From Eisenibacter elegans DSM 3317 (GTDB taxonomy: Bacteria; Bacteroidota; Bacteroidia; Cytophagales; Microscillaceae): a DNA stretch of 64,000 nucleotides. Location of the stretch: assembly GCF_000430505.1 (NCBI RefSeq), contig NZ_AUMD01000011.1, positions 558,001 through 622,000 on the forward strand, given 5' to 3'. Positions within the stretch are counted from its first letter, which is position 1. Each line of letters opens with the position of its first letter. Below are positions 34,342-43,388 of this stretch, one piece after another. The notes under the pieces are model-generated. The model made no database searches. It saw nothing but the letters and a program-made list of their open reading frames with translations, and was not told where the DNA came from. The translations under genes were made by a program, and so were the position numbers.

Positions 34342-37278
34342 TTAGCGGCGAATCATCAATTTTTGAACTTCGCGCATACCGCCACGCCCTTCTATTTGAA
34401 GCACATATACCCCGTTGGGTAGGCTACGCACATCAATTTGTTGGCTAGGCGCGTCCGTGGTTTGGTTATAAACCAATTGGCCATTCATATTGTAGAGGCG
34501 CAAGGCATAGGTACCTTCGCTTTGTTCTACTTGTACATTGACTACTTCGTGGGCAGGGTTGGGGTAAAGCATCACACTCACACCGCTGCTGCTCAGGCCT
34601 TGGGCTTGGGCTGTCGTTTCTACACTAGCGCCAGAAGCCGTTACGTTGACAGTATAGTCTTCTACTTCGCCATAAGTAAATACTTCACAAGCCGTAGGGT
34701 TGGCATTGTATTTCATTGATACACGCATACGAGTAGCGCCCAATGCTGCGCCTGTAGGCACTGTAAAGGAGCCTGATACAGAGGTAGCAGTAGTACGGGT
34801 ACGAGAGAATACCAACTCAGTAGACTCAAAAGTACCGTTTTGGTTCCAGTCAATCCATACCGCATAGGCTTCATTGTATACCGTTGAGCGCCATCCCGGA
34901 ACGATGGTGATGCTTTGGCTAGCGCCTCTGCCCATAGAGGTAGAGAGGTTCGTAAAGTTGGCATAACCTCCATTGTTGCCGGAGTTGTTGTTGATGCTGC
35001 CTATTTGTACACGCTGTATCCATTCGTCGTTGGTATTGTTGCCACGAGAGTCGCAATAGGTCAATGCTGCCGTAGGCGCAGTGAAGGTATTGCTGGCAGT
35101 ATAGGCGCTGCTACCGCCGGAGCAGTTGGTGCGTACTTGCCACTCATAAGTAGTGCCTGCGGTGAGTCCTGTAAAGGCGATACTGTTAGTAGTACGGTCA
35201 TTGAAATCAGACCAAGTAGCGCTGCCATTTACGCGGATACGCACATCATAGGTACTAGCTCCCGATACGGCATTCCACGAAAGGGTTACTCCTGTGCTAG
35301 TCAGATTACTCACACTCAGGCCTGTAGGTGCGGCGCAGCTGGATGCTGTTGTGAATGTGTTGCTGGCAGTGTAGGCGCTGCTGCCGCTGGCACAGTTGGT
35401 ACGTACCTGCCACTCATAAGTAGTGCCTTCGGCCAAACCAGTGAAACCGATGCTGTTGGTCGTACGCCCGTTGAAGTCAGACCAAGTAGTAGTACCGTTT
35501 ACGCGGATACGCACATCATAGGTGTTGGCTCCTGTTACGGCAGCCCAAGAGAGAGTGGCAGCGCTGTTAGTGATACCATTGACACTCAGGTTGCTAGGGA
35601 TAGCACAGCTAGGAGCGCTTTGTTGTAGCCCCGATACAATAAGGGAGTAAGGCTGCGAACCACCTTGTAGAGAGTTTTTGTGTGTTACAGTGATGGTATA
35701 TACACCTCCGGCTACAGGATTGTCGATGATGATTTTTTCGACGTTGTCGCGGAAGTTATCCCCTTGTGTAGCACCGTTGGCAGGGGCTGCGGGGTCAAGT
35801 CGCCAAGGGAAAGTGGTAGTACCACTGCGGGTTACACGCACATCCAAGTCATTGACTAGTCGTGCCGATGTAGAATTAAGTGTATTGTTGGCCAATGGAG
35901 TTCCTTTGGGATCCGTCCAGCAGATGGTTACCTCAAGTGGACCGCTGCCGCTGGCAGTTACGTTGATGGTATAGCTACTACCGTTATTGAGCACGTTTTC
36001 GGCAATGATGGCGGCCGTACCGCGCTGAGTAATCACATTAGCCGCTTTCTCGGCGTTGAGCAAGCCCCAGCCAAAGCGATAGTCAGGGCCGGGAGTAGTG
36101 CCGGCCTCGTCAGCGGTATGAATGACTAGGCCACGCAGTGTCGCTGAGCGCATAAAGCTGCCGCCGTTGAGATTGCGGTAGTGTTGCTGGAGCAAGGTCA
36201 TTGTGCCGGTTACGTTAGGGCTGGCCATAGAGGTACCAGAGAGCGTAGCATAGGCCGAGTTGCTGCTGCTAGAGGCAGAATATACACTCACGCCACAGCC
36301 AGAAATATCAGGCTTGATACGACCGTCGTCTGTAGGTCCCCAAGAGCTGAAAGAAGACATGGTTACGCTTGAAGGGCCAGTATAGTTGGTTACAGCTGAT
36401 ACCGCAGCCACCACCAAGACGTTTTTAGAAGTAGCCGAGCCTGTGATGAGGTTATAGCCCGAAGTGCCAAACACACCACCGGGGTTGTAGCCCGCTCCAC
36501 GATCGTTGCCCGCAGCCTTGACCATCAAGTAGAAAGGCGCGTTGTAGGCTAGCTCGTCCCAGTTGGCCGCAGTAGCATCATAAAAACCAAACTGCCACTG
36601 GCTCAAAAGGTCAGAACGATAACCATAGGAGTGGTTAGAAAGAATCAAACCTTGAGAAGCCTGTGAAGTCATCTCGGCCAAGTCGCTGTTCCAATCATTG
36701 GCCCATAAGGTAGACTCAAACGCCATCCCCTTGGCATTGGCCTGCACGCCACCGCCCATCAAAGTACCAGCTACGTGGGTGGCGTGGTTGGTGTTGCCAT
36801 TGTGAGAGGTAAAAGCCACCCCATCGCGTTGGATTACACGATTGCCAAACTCTTGGTGGGCACCACGGACAGCGCCGCCATCCCACTCACCGACAATCAT
36901 TCCTTGGCCATTGAGGTTCAAGCCCATTCCCCCTCCGCTCCACAAACGGTTGGCGCGGGTAGTTTGGGCAGCGGCCAAATTGCTCATCGTAATATAGTAA
37001 ATAGGGATACCATCCTCTTGGATGTATTGTAGTTCCGAAATGTTTCCGTCAGGGTGAATGCGGATAATATCCCAGCCTTTTTGGCGGGCAATGGCGTAAG
37101 CTTCAGCTTTGCGTTGGCTATATAACGCATCGTAAGTTGATGATAGTTGTTCAAGCGCCACCACATTTGATTGTGAGATAATTGCGGCACGCTCTGCTTG
37201 GTTTTGGGCATAGCTTCGCCCGAAAAAGCCTCCTGCCAGTAGTAGTAGCAGGATGCTCAAGAGTAAGGGTTTTCTCAT
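34342..37278 (-). CDS. Secreted subtilase (S8) with FN3 repeats, GEVED domain and T9SS sorting domain
   Basis: 978 residues exported by the Sec signal then the type IX system. Catalytic triad: Asp133 (GEWDGG), His165 (NHATHVAG), Ser350 (SGTSMASP); oxyanion Asn258 (AAGNDR). Two fibronectin type III repeats (about 557-645 and 647-735) share roughly three of four residues, a recent tandem duplication. Residues 741-879 are a GEVED domain (GEVEDYTVNV at the end). From 903 on, LYPNPAHEVVNVQVE to the C-terminus is the T9SS sorting domain, so the enzyme is surface bound or released. Used for extracellular protein digestion. The hairpin at 34290 ends the transcript. Confidence 0.97.
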   Translation of the reverse strand: MRKPLLLSILLLLLAGGFFGRSYAQNQAERAAIISQSNVVALEQLSSTYDALYSQRKAEAYAIARQKGWDIIRIHPDGNISELQYIQEDGIPIYYITMSNLAAAQTTRANRLWSGGGMGLNLNGQGMIVGEWDGGAVRGAHQEFGNRVIQRDGVAFTSHNGNTNHATHVAGTLMGGGVQANAKGMAFESTLWANDWNSDLAEMTSQASQGLILSNHSYGYRSDLLSQWQFGFYDATAANWDELAYNAPFYLMVKAAGNDRGAGYNPGGVFGTSGYNLITGSATSKNVLVVAAVSAVTNYTGPSSVTMSSFSSWGPTDDGRIKPDISGCGVSVYSASSSSNSAYATLSGTSMASPNVTGTMTLLQQHYRNLNGGSFMRSATLRGLVIHTADEAGTTPGPDYRFGWGLLNAEKAANVITQRGTAAIIAENVLNNGSSYTINVTASGSGPLEVTICWTDPKGTPLANNTLNSTSARLVNDLDVRVTRSGTTTFPWRLDPAAPANGATQGDNFRDNVEKIIIDNPVAGGVYTITVTHKNSLQGGSQPYSLIVSGLQQSAPSCAIPSNLSVNGITNSAATLSWAAVTGANTYDVRIRVNGTTTWSDFNGRTTNSIGFTGLAEGTTYEWQVRTNCASGSSAYTASNTFTTASSCAAPTGLSVSNLTSTGVTLSWNAVSGASTYDVRIRVNGSATWSDFNDRTTNSIAFTGLTAGTTYEWQVRTNCSGGSSAYTASNTFTAPTAALTYCDSRGNNTNDEWIQRVQIGSINNNSGNNGGYANFTNLSTSMGRGASQSITIVPGWRSTVYNEAYAVWIDWNQNGTFESTELVFSRTRTTATSVSGSFTVPTGAALGATRMRVSMKYNANPTACEVFTYGEVEDYTVNVTASGASVETTAQAQGLSSSGVSVMLYPNPAHEVVNVQVEQSEGTYALRLYNMNGQLVYNQTTDAPSQQIDVRSLPNGVYVLQIEGRGGMREVQKLMIRR

Positions 37279-37636
37279 CTGAGCTTAGAGTTTGTAAAGG
37301 TAATTAGTACATAACAATGCAATTGTACGAATAATACAATTTGCTTGCAAGCACTCATCAAAACTTTATACTTAAAAATAAGTAGATACCATCTGTTTGC
37401 CTTGCTATGGTTGTTTTTTTTAAAACTTTATTGCTAACACGCATGTATCTATGCAAAGGTTATTTAGTTGCACGCTGAACTTGGAATAACCAAATAAAAA
37501 AACAAGATGGATTTTTGATATGGGTATTAGAGCTTGTCTAAATTTTCAGCGCGGCACTCAAAACAGCTGATTTTGGTGTCGATGAAGAGAATTTTAGACA
37601 AGTTCTTAAGCCTGTGTGGCGTTGCGTTGAAAGATG
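37279..37636. other. Intergenic region with a family B element
   Basis: 358 bp. The subtilase leader shows TACCTTTA (a near TANNTTTG) about 40 bp before its start. The second half holds element B2 (37528). No gene seen. Confidence 0.5.
37528..37607. repeat. Family B element, copy 2 (about 80 bp)
   Basis: Begins TAGAGCTTGTCTAAATTTTC and ends TAGACAAGTTCTT, an imperfect inverse. The left 45 bases match the 1279 element (AGCGCGGCACTCAAAACAG vs AGCTCGACACTCAAAACAG). It lacks the interior hairpin. Confidence 0.7.
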
Positions 37637-38359
37637 TTAGCGTTTAGGTGAGCAGCCTTGCTCAAAAAACGCGGCAGCCACCAAGGTATAATTCGTATTG
37701 CCTCGGTAGGCATAACGTAGGCCGTGTGGGAAGGCTCTCTGATTGACCCAAGCATCTACTTTGGATATGGGAGCTGCCAGCCCTAGGTTGTAGGAGGCCG
37801 CATAAAACCGGAGCTTAGCCAACTCGCTGTCGAAGGTTTTGTGGGCATATCGCGCCTCTAGGGCAAGATAAAATGCTGCTAAGTACCGAAACTGCCACAG
37901 TTGATCGTTGAGGCGCTCAATGCGTAGGCGGCGTTGTTCTTCCAGCGATACTTTGGGATAGGCCAATAGTTTGGGCTGTAGCTTTTCCAAAGCCTCTGCA
38001 AAAGAGGGCTTCATCTGAAAGACCCCGATAGAAAAGTCGGCGTAAGCAGTACCATATTGCACATAGAGCCACTGTAGAGTCGTGGTTTCGGCTAGATTTT
38101 GTAGACTATGGTATCGCAACATTTCGGGAAAAGCAATAGCAACAATAAATCGCTGTTGTGTGGGAGTAAATGCTTCTAAGGCCTCTTGTTGGATGGCGGC
38201 TTGGGTCTGAAGCCAATCACAGGCCCACTGCCAACGCCAATGCTGGGGCTGATGCCAGTCTTCGGCAGACTGTGCAGACAGGGCTTGCGCCCAGACAACC
38301 CAAACCAAGGCACAAACCCGAGGGATACTCAAAAAATAACGTGAAAGCAGTTGCATCAT
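37637..38359 (-). CDS. Secreted lysozyme-like protein
   Basis: 240 residues with a signal peptide ending LSAQS. IAFPEMLRYHSLQNLAETTTLQWLYVQYG, then YADFSIGVFQMKPSFAEALEKLQP, read as a lysozyme-like fold with a Glu in FPEM at the place of the catalytic acid. Such proteins act on the wall. I am not sure of activity, since the usual second acid is not obvious. Lies between the subtilase and the lipase-like gene on the same strand. Confidence 0.7.
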   Translation of the reverse strand: MMQLLSRYFLSIPRVCALVWVVWAQALSAQSAEDWHQPQHWRWQWACDWLQTQAAIQQEALEAFTPTQQRFIVAIAFPEMLRYHSLQNLAETTTLQWLYVQYGTAYADFSIGVFQMKPSFAEALEKLQPKLLAYPKVSLEEQRRLRIERLNDQLWQFRYLAAFYLALEARYAHKTFDSELAKLRFYAASYNLGLAAPISKVDAWVNQRAFPHGLRYAYRGNTNYTLVAAAFFEQGCSPKR

Positions 38360-38685
38360 TTAACCAAAACGCAAAAGACACAGATTTCTGCTCAAATTAT
38401 GCCAAGATTCACCGGACTTGAGTATTTACCCAATTTGATTTCTTTGATGCCAAAGCCCTAGCCTACAAGTAGTCCTGAGTAATTTGTTCCAGAGGCTACT
38501 CAAAAGGCCTCAACAAGGCAACACGCCGGCAGTGATTGATGTCTCGTCCAATTCACCATAAAACATAGGATGCTAATGGCGTGCGAGCGGTTTGGAGACT
38601 GGGCCTGCCAACGTGTTACAACTGTGGGCTATACGCTTTTGAGGGAGAAACCTTGTGTGCGTAAATAGTTGGTACAAAGACTACG
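38360..38685. other. Intergenic region, no gene seen
   Basis: 326 bp. I find no clear promoter, repeat or gene. Composition resembles the surroundings. Confidence 0.5.
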
Positions 38686-39900
38686 TTAAAAACGCTTGAA
38701 AAAGCTGTAAGTGCTCAAGATATATGCCGGAACAGTAGTAAAATGATTGCCTCCCGGGATAGGAATCAGCTCAACATTGTTAGCGCCTCGTGCGCGCATG
38801 GCGTTGAGCGCATCTTGGGAGTTGAAAATAGGCACATAGTCGTCGGCAGTGCCGTGTACCATTTGGATAGGCGCTTGAGGCCGCCAGTCAAACACATTGT
38901 TGGCTGCCAAGGCAGCATTGAGGGCAGGGTTGGTATCGTTGGCAATCTGATTCCGGAAATTGTCCGTAAACAAGATGGTGGGGTTTAGGCTGATGGCCGG
39001 CGGCGCTAGCCCTATGAGCAAGCGGGGGCTGGGTACGGCGGCGATATTGGCCGCATAAGGAGCATTGTACACATCTGTGGTGCTCAGGTTGAGGTTGAAG
39101 TAGCGGTTATACACATTCAACACCCAAATGTAGGTAGATAAGAAAGCCAAATTGGTGTTTTGGCTGGCTACATACTTGGCAAAGGCGGTTTTGTTGTGTG
39201 CGCCTGCGCCGGGAGCACTGGCCGTTACCCGAAACTCACTGCTGAGGTTCTCCTCTAGGTATTTGTGCATGGCCATCGTGGCTGTGCCCCCTTGGGAATA
39301 ACCCGTAAGAAAGAGCTTACCATTGAGCGCTACTTTACGGATGTTGCAAAACTCCCGCACAGCACGCAACATATCGATACAGGTGGTGGCCGTAATGGTA
39401 GATACTTCGTAGGGGTGGTCTTGGTCTGCCGAAACACCATAGCCCAAGTAATCGGGGGCGGCAAGTACATATCCCGAAGAGGCCAAGAAGCTACCTGTTT
39501 GGAATGCCTCACTCTGGCGATTGTAGCTAGAGGGTACTTGTTGGGGGTTGGTAATGGTGCCGTGTTGTTGGCTCAACAAACCCACAGGCACAGAAGCTCG
39601 CGGTACAATCATCGCCCCTGAAGCCTGTACTGCATTGCCGTTGAAGTCTTTGGTATTGTATACCACCTTATACACATCAATGTCATACACCAAAAAGCGG
39701 CCAAAGGCCTCCAAGTCTGCGCTGGTCTCTGCCAAGTCTGCTCTCAGCGCTGCGGTGGTATAAGATTTAATCAGGGTAGCTTCTACCAGAAACTCCCCCC
39801 TTAATGGTGCCTCTTCGTCCTTGGGCTTACATTGCCAGAGTACCAAGCCCAGCAAGGCGAGATAAATACTGTAACGAATAAACTGTAGGTACTTTTGCAT
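38686..39900 (-). CDS. Lipase-like alpha/beta hydrolase lipoprotein
   Basis: 404 residues. N-terminal lipobox LVLWQC (Cys24) makes it a lipoprotein. Catalytic features: GYSQGG (200-205, Ser202), an Asp in HGTADDYVPIF and a His in GGNHFTTVP near the end. The body resembles secreted lipases and prolyl-oligopeptidase-like hydrolases (LAAPDYLGYGVSADQDHPY before the elbow). Probably hydrolyses lipids or peptides at the cell surface. Followed on the other strand by the FtsB-like gene. Confidence 0.88.
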   Translation of the reverse strand: MQKYLQFIRYSIYLALLGLVLWQCKPKDEEAPLRGEFLVEATLIKSYTTAALRADLAETSADLEAFGRFLVYDIDVYKVVYNTKDFNGNAVQASGAMIVPRASVPVGLLSQQHGTITNPQQVPSSYNRQSEAFQTGSFLASSGYVLAAPDYLGYGVSADQDHPYEVSTITATTCIDMLRAVREFCNIRKVALNGKLFLTGYSQGGTATMAMHKYLEENLSSEFRVTASAPGAGAHNKTAFAKYVASQNTNLAFLSTYIWVLNVYNRYFNLNLSTTDVYNAPYAANIAAVPSPRLLIGLAPPAISLNPTILFTDNFRNQIANDTNPALNAALAANNVFDWRPQAPIQMVHGTADDYVPIFNSQDALNAMRARGANNVELIPIPGGNHFTTVPAYILSTYSFFKRF

Positions 39901-40120
39901 AAGTATTAGGTGTTAAAGGTTAGATTAATAAAATAGTTGGGAGTTAATCGCGCTCAATGTACAAAAAAAATCACAAAATAATAACAACAGCTTTATATTC
40001 GGCTTTGTTTGGCATCCAAAGGAAGATATGGATAAAAAGCAGGGCAAACTTCTTATTTTTGAACCAAAACAGTACATTTGTGAACAATTGCGCCGCGTGG
40101 CTAAAACTTATCTTGTGTAT

Positions 40121-40564
40121 ATGGCAACTTCTTCTGACAACAAACAAATCTCTACCAGTGCTTTTTTGCGTGCCCTAGCCCAAGACTGGCGCGAACGCCT
40201 ACAAGGGGTTTCGTGGCAACGATGGCTGTTGCCCAGCTTTGCGCGCAACTTCTATTTTGTCAGTGCGGTACTTTTTATCTTATGGATGCTTTTTTTTGAT
40301 AGTAATGACTTCTTCACCCAACGCGAACGCAAACAGCGGCTGGAGCAATTGCAACGAGAACAGGTTTTTTATCAAAAAGAAATCAAACGCATAGAAACAC
40401 AGCAAAATCGCCTCTCTAGCAACAAAAACGCTCTCGAACGATTTGCCCGAGAAAAATACTATTTCAAAAAACCCAACGAAGAGGTTTATGTAATCGTTAC
40501 TAATCAAGAGGTAGGGGGGATAGCCGAAGAAGGAGCTAAAATGAGGCTGATACGTATCAAATAG
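40121..40564 (+). CDS. DivIC/FtsB-like septum formation initiator
   Basis: 147 residues from the ATG at 40121; an ATG at 40028 would add 31 poorly conserved residues. One TM helix (FYFVSAVLFILWMLFF near 48) is followed by a coiled coil (ERKQRLEQLQREQVFYQKEIKRIETQQNRL) and the terminal FAREKYYFKKPNEEVYVIV. This matches the FtsB/DivIC family that links the division complex to septal wall synthesis. Essential in most bacteria. Confidence 0.9.
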   Translation: MATSSDNKQISTSAFLRALAQDWRERLQGVSWQRWLLPSFARNFYFVSAVLFILWMLFFDSNDFFTQRERKQRLEQLQREQVFYQKEIKRIETQQNRLSSNKNALERFAREKYYFKKPNEEVYVIVTNQEVGGIAEEGAKMRLIRIK

Positions 40565-40625
40565 CTTGTGAGTGGTTGTCCCGACCTTACCCGGACAGAA
40601 ACCTATTCTACAAGCTCTACTAAAA

Positions 40626-40633
40626 TATCTTTG
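40626..40633 (+). promoter_or_regulatory. -7 box directly before the STAS-like gene
   Basis: TATCTTTG matches TANNTTTG and ends 5 bases before the ATG at 40639. If used, the transcript would start at or near the first base of the coding region. No convincing -33 box was found. Confidence 0.35.
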
Positions 40634-40638
40634 GTAGT

Positions 40639-41043
40639 ATGAGTATTTACCAAACACTCAACACAATCATTTGGCACGATGAAGGAGCCAAACGGCTGCG
40701 CTTAGTCTGGCGTGGGGTGATCCAAGGTGCTGATTATCGCGAAGGGTTACACCGGCTACTTTCGCTCTCATTGGAACGGGAAGCGCAAAACTGGCTGATT
40801 GACCAACGTGAGCGCACGGGAATGGCGCTGCCTACAGACATCCAGTGGCTCACACAGGAGTTTATCCCGTTGGCGGCGGCAATGTTGGGCGCGCAGTTGC
40901 GGATGGCCGTCCTCAGGTCTACTAGCTTAGAAAGCCACCAACACGAAACCGTCATCCAACAAGGACTAAAACTGATAGACAAACCCCCTACCATCGCTTT
41001 TTTTGATACCGAAGCAGAAGCCGTTCAGTGGCTCGGTGGATAG
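40639..41043 (+). CDS. STAS/SpoIIAA-like domain protein
   Basis: 134 residues, no signal. Pattern: IIWHDEGAKRLRLVWRGVI (first strands), helix YREGLHRLLSLSLERE, AQNWLIDQRERTGMALP and late FFDTEAEAVQWLGG. Same layout as the gene at 8882. Members bind partners and act as signalling or anti-sigma-like adaptors. Follows the FtsB-like gene and precedes the TPR gene, but its own -7 box suggests separate expression. Confidence 0.7.
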   Translation: MSIYQTLNTIIWHDEGAKRLRLVWRGVIQGADYREGLHRLLSLSLEREAQNWLIDQRERTGMALPTDIQWLTQEFIPLAAAMLGAQLRMAVLRSTSLESHQHETVIQQGLKLIDKPPTIAFFDTEAEAVQWLGG

Positions 41044-41111
41044 ATGCTGCCCTGAAAATTAGGAAAATCCTGAGTGTATGGCTATTTTTCGGATGTATTG
41101 ACACCTATGAA

Positions 41112-42554
41112 ATGGCCAAGCCCATGACACCAAAACCTATAAGCCGGATACTCTTCTTCTGGGGAATCATTCTTTGTGTATTTTGTCAACAGTCGTCGTT
41201 GTTGGCGCAACGTATCTCCACAGAAGAAATTCAAAGTATTATTGATGAGGCGCCTACTGATGAGGCGGTCATACAGCGGCTCGAACAGCTCTTGCCCGAA
41301 ATGCTCCCCTCTATTGAGCAGGTCTTTATCCTGAACCAACTAACCCTCTACCTTACCGAAACCCGCCCCGAAAAGGCGCTTCAATATGCCCAACAGGCAC
41401 TAAAAGCCGCCCAAAAGCTGGATTATGAAGCGGGCGAAGGGTATAGCCTTCGCGGAATGGGGGAGGTCTATACAGTCTTAGGAAAGTACACACAGGCTAC
41501 CCAAGCCTATCAAAAGGCTTTGCGTATTTTCAAGACCATCGATGACCAATACAACACAGCCTACGCCCATAGCGGAATTGGGTTGAGTTGTTATTACGAA
41601 GGGCGCTATCAGGAGGCTCTCAATGCGTACCAAAAGGCTTTTGTGGTTTTTGAAAAAATGGGCGACCTCGAAGGTCAAGCCGATGTACACAACAAAACCG
41701 GGGTGCTCTACTATGCCACAGCTAGTTATGCCGAGGCGCTCAAAGAGTATTTGGCAGCCTATAAGCTCAATCAGACCTTGGCCGATGATTATGGCAGCGC
41801 ACTCGTGCTCAACAATATTGGCTCAGTATACCAACAGCTGAACCAGCCTGATAAGGCACTGAGCTACTTTGAAGCTTCGCTGGAGTATTGCCGAAAACTC
41901 AACTACCAGGCCGGTATCGCGCAGGCGCTCAACAATCTTGGAGCCGTATATGACCAACGCAGCCAACCTGAAAAAGCCCTAGCCCAGCACTTAGAGGCGC
42001 TCAATATCGCCCAACAACTCAATGATCCTTATACGCAGGCAGTTACGCGGAGTAATGTAGGCAATATCTACGAAAAAATGGGGAAAACCACTTTGGCCCT
42101 CGAACACCTGCTGCAAGCCCTGCACTTGCGTGAAAAAATTGGTGACCCACGTGGCACGGCAGCTTCTCTCAACCGCATAGCGCAATTGTATGCCAACCAA
42201 GCTGATGAAGCCCAAGCGCTGGTGTATTTCAAAAAAGGTTTGCGAATTTCATCCGAAATAGGAGCCGCCGATTTGACAATGGAGGCGTACCAAAGTTTGG
42301 CCGCCCTTTACGAACGGCTGCACAACAACCCAAAGGCCGAGCAGTATCGACGCTATTACCAAAACTTAAAAGACTCGCTAGACCTTGCTAGCTCAGAAGT
42401 AGAGTTGGCTCAACTAAAAACCCCTATCCTCAATACTACAACCCTCAAATCGTGGTCTAAAAACCTGACTTGGTGGATAATAGGCTTGGGAATAGGGGGA
42501 TTGTTGACGCTATTGGGACTGGCGATTGTCTGGAAAAAAAGGAAAAACAACTAA
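41112..42554 (+). CDS. TPR membrane protein resembling a truncated sensor
   Basis: 480 residues from the ATG at 41112 (41124 also possible); earlier codons overlap the previous gene. Signal-like N-terminus ending LLAQR, then at least eight TPR repeats (for example GMGEVYTVLGKYTQATQAYQKAL, NNIGSVYQQLNQPDKALSYFEASL), a linker, and one TM helix (WWIIGLGIGGLLTLLGLAIVW). It stops at KKRKNN just past the membrane. In Bacteroidota such layouts usually continue into a histidine kinase or a DNA-binding domain; here none follows, so either it was shortened or works with a separate partner. Confidence 0.85.
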   Translation: MAKPMTPKPISRILFFWGIILCVFCQQSSLLAQRISTEEIQSIIDEAPTDEAVIQRLEQLLPEMLPSIEQVFILNQLTLYLTETRPEKALQYAQQALKAAQKLDYEAGEGYSLRGMGEVYTVLGKYTQATQAYQKALRIFKTIDDQYNTAYAHSGIGLSCYYEGRYQEALNAYQKAFVVFEKMGDLEGQADVHNKTGVLYYATASYAEALKEYLAAYKLNQTLADDYGSALVLNNIGSVYQQLNQPDKALSYFEASLEYCRKLNYQAGIAQALNNLGAVYDQRSQPEKALAQHLEALNIAQQLNDPYTQAVTRSNVGNIYEKMGKTTLALEHLLQALHLREKIGDPRGTAASLNRIAQLYANQADEAQALVYFKKGLRISSEIGAADLTMEAYQSLAALYERLHNNPKAEQYRRYYQNLKDSLDLASSEVELAQLKTPILNTTTLKSWSKNLTWWIIGLGIGGLLTLLGLAIVWKKRKNN

Positions 42555-42565
42555 CGAGTTTGGAT

Positions 42566-42605
42566 GGATGATTCAATCCGAATTCGTCAATCTAAACTCG
42601 TCAAT
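42566..42605. repeat. GTCAATC repeat remnant
   Basis: AATTCGTCAATC and AACTCGTCAATC, the same word as the cluster at 11613. Lies 12 bp past the TPR gene stop. Confidence 0.4.
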
Positions 42606-42614
42606 CCGGAATCA

Positions 42615-43157
42615 TTAATTGAAAGTTACTGGGATTCTGACCAATGTCTGGTCCCAAGTTACGAGGATACGTGCACCACCTTGTGCTTCTTCAATCACGA
42701 TGGTCAGCGCCTCATAGGTATCATCGATACGCTCTGTGGGCACATCAAAAATAGCTACATTTTTACTCTCATCATATTGATAAGCGCCCCACTGGCCCAA
42801 ATCACTATTGATGATAATCGTCCATTTGTCTTTCTCGGGGATACTGAAGAGCGTATATGTTCCGGCTTTGATGCGTTTGCCCCCTAACACAATATCTTTG
42901 TTGGTGGTGATTTCGGTGGCTTCATTGGCTCCGGTACGCCATATTTTGCCATAAGGCACTAGCGATCCAAAAATTTCGCGGTTACGCTTATAAGGTTGCC
43001 CATAAGTAATCTTGAGATAGGTATCGTTTACACGAAGTGTAGTAATGTTAAAAGGACTTTGTTTTGCCTTAGGTTCGATTACTTTTTGTGCTTGAAGCGC
43101 GTTTGTGCTTATCAATAAGGCAATTAGCAGGAAGAGGGAGCTGAGGCTTTTTTTCAT
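42615..43157 (-). CDS. DUF2911 protein
   Basis: 180 residues with a signal peptide (ending ALQAQK). Matches the DUF2911 family: LRVNDTYLKITYGQPYKRNREIFGSLVPYGKIWRTGANEATEI, GKRIKAGTYTLFSIPEKDKWTIIIN and the final ILVTWDQTLVRIPV. Secreted or periplasmic, function unknown; found across Bacteroidota. Full length. Confidence 0.93.
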   Translation of the reverse strand: MKKSLSSLFLLIALLISTNALQAQKVIEPKAKQSPFNITTLRVNDTYLKITYGQPYKRNREIFGSLVPYGKIWRTGANEATEITTNKDIVLGGKRIKAGTYTLFSIPEKDKWTIIINSDLGQWGAYQYDESKNVAIFDVPTERIDDTYEALTIVIEEAQGGARILVTWDQTLVRIPVTFN

Positions 43158-43302
43158 AAGGCATCAAAATTTATTGATTGTGTGTTCGTTGATGTATTGT
43201 AATGAAGCAAAAGCGGGTAGCAATTAGTTCCCCACCGAAGCGCTTTCTCATCAAACAACGCAACAAAGGACGTGGATGTTTTATTGAAAAGCCCCTACTT
43301 CC

Positions 43303-43331
43303 TTGCTTTGCACAAAAATTGCTTACTTTTG
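43303..43331 (+). promoter_or_regulatory. Promoter candidate for the T9SS type-B protein
   Basis: TTG (43303-43305), 18 bases, TACTTTTG (43324-43331), a match to TANNTTTG. The leader to the ATG at 43389 would be about 50 nt. Confidence 0.4.
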
Positions 43332-43388
43332 TTGGTAATAGAAGCTGCTTACAAGCCTTCATCCTGATTGCAACTCTACTTGATACTT

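Noticed and set aside
34915-35628. 237-codon antisense frame in the subtilase gene
   Set aside because: Made of Ala/Gly/Ser/Val stretches opposite the FN3 repeats; shadow of codon bias in the other strand.
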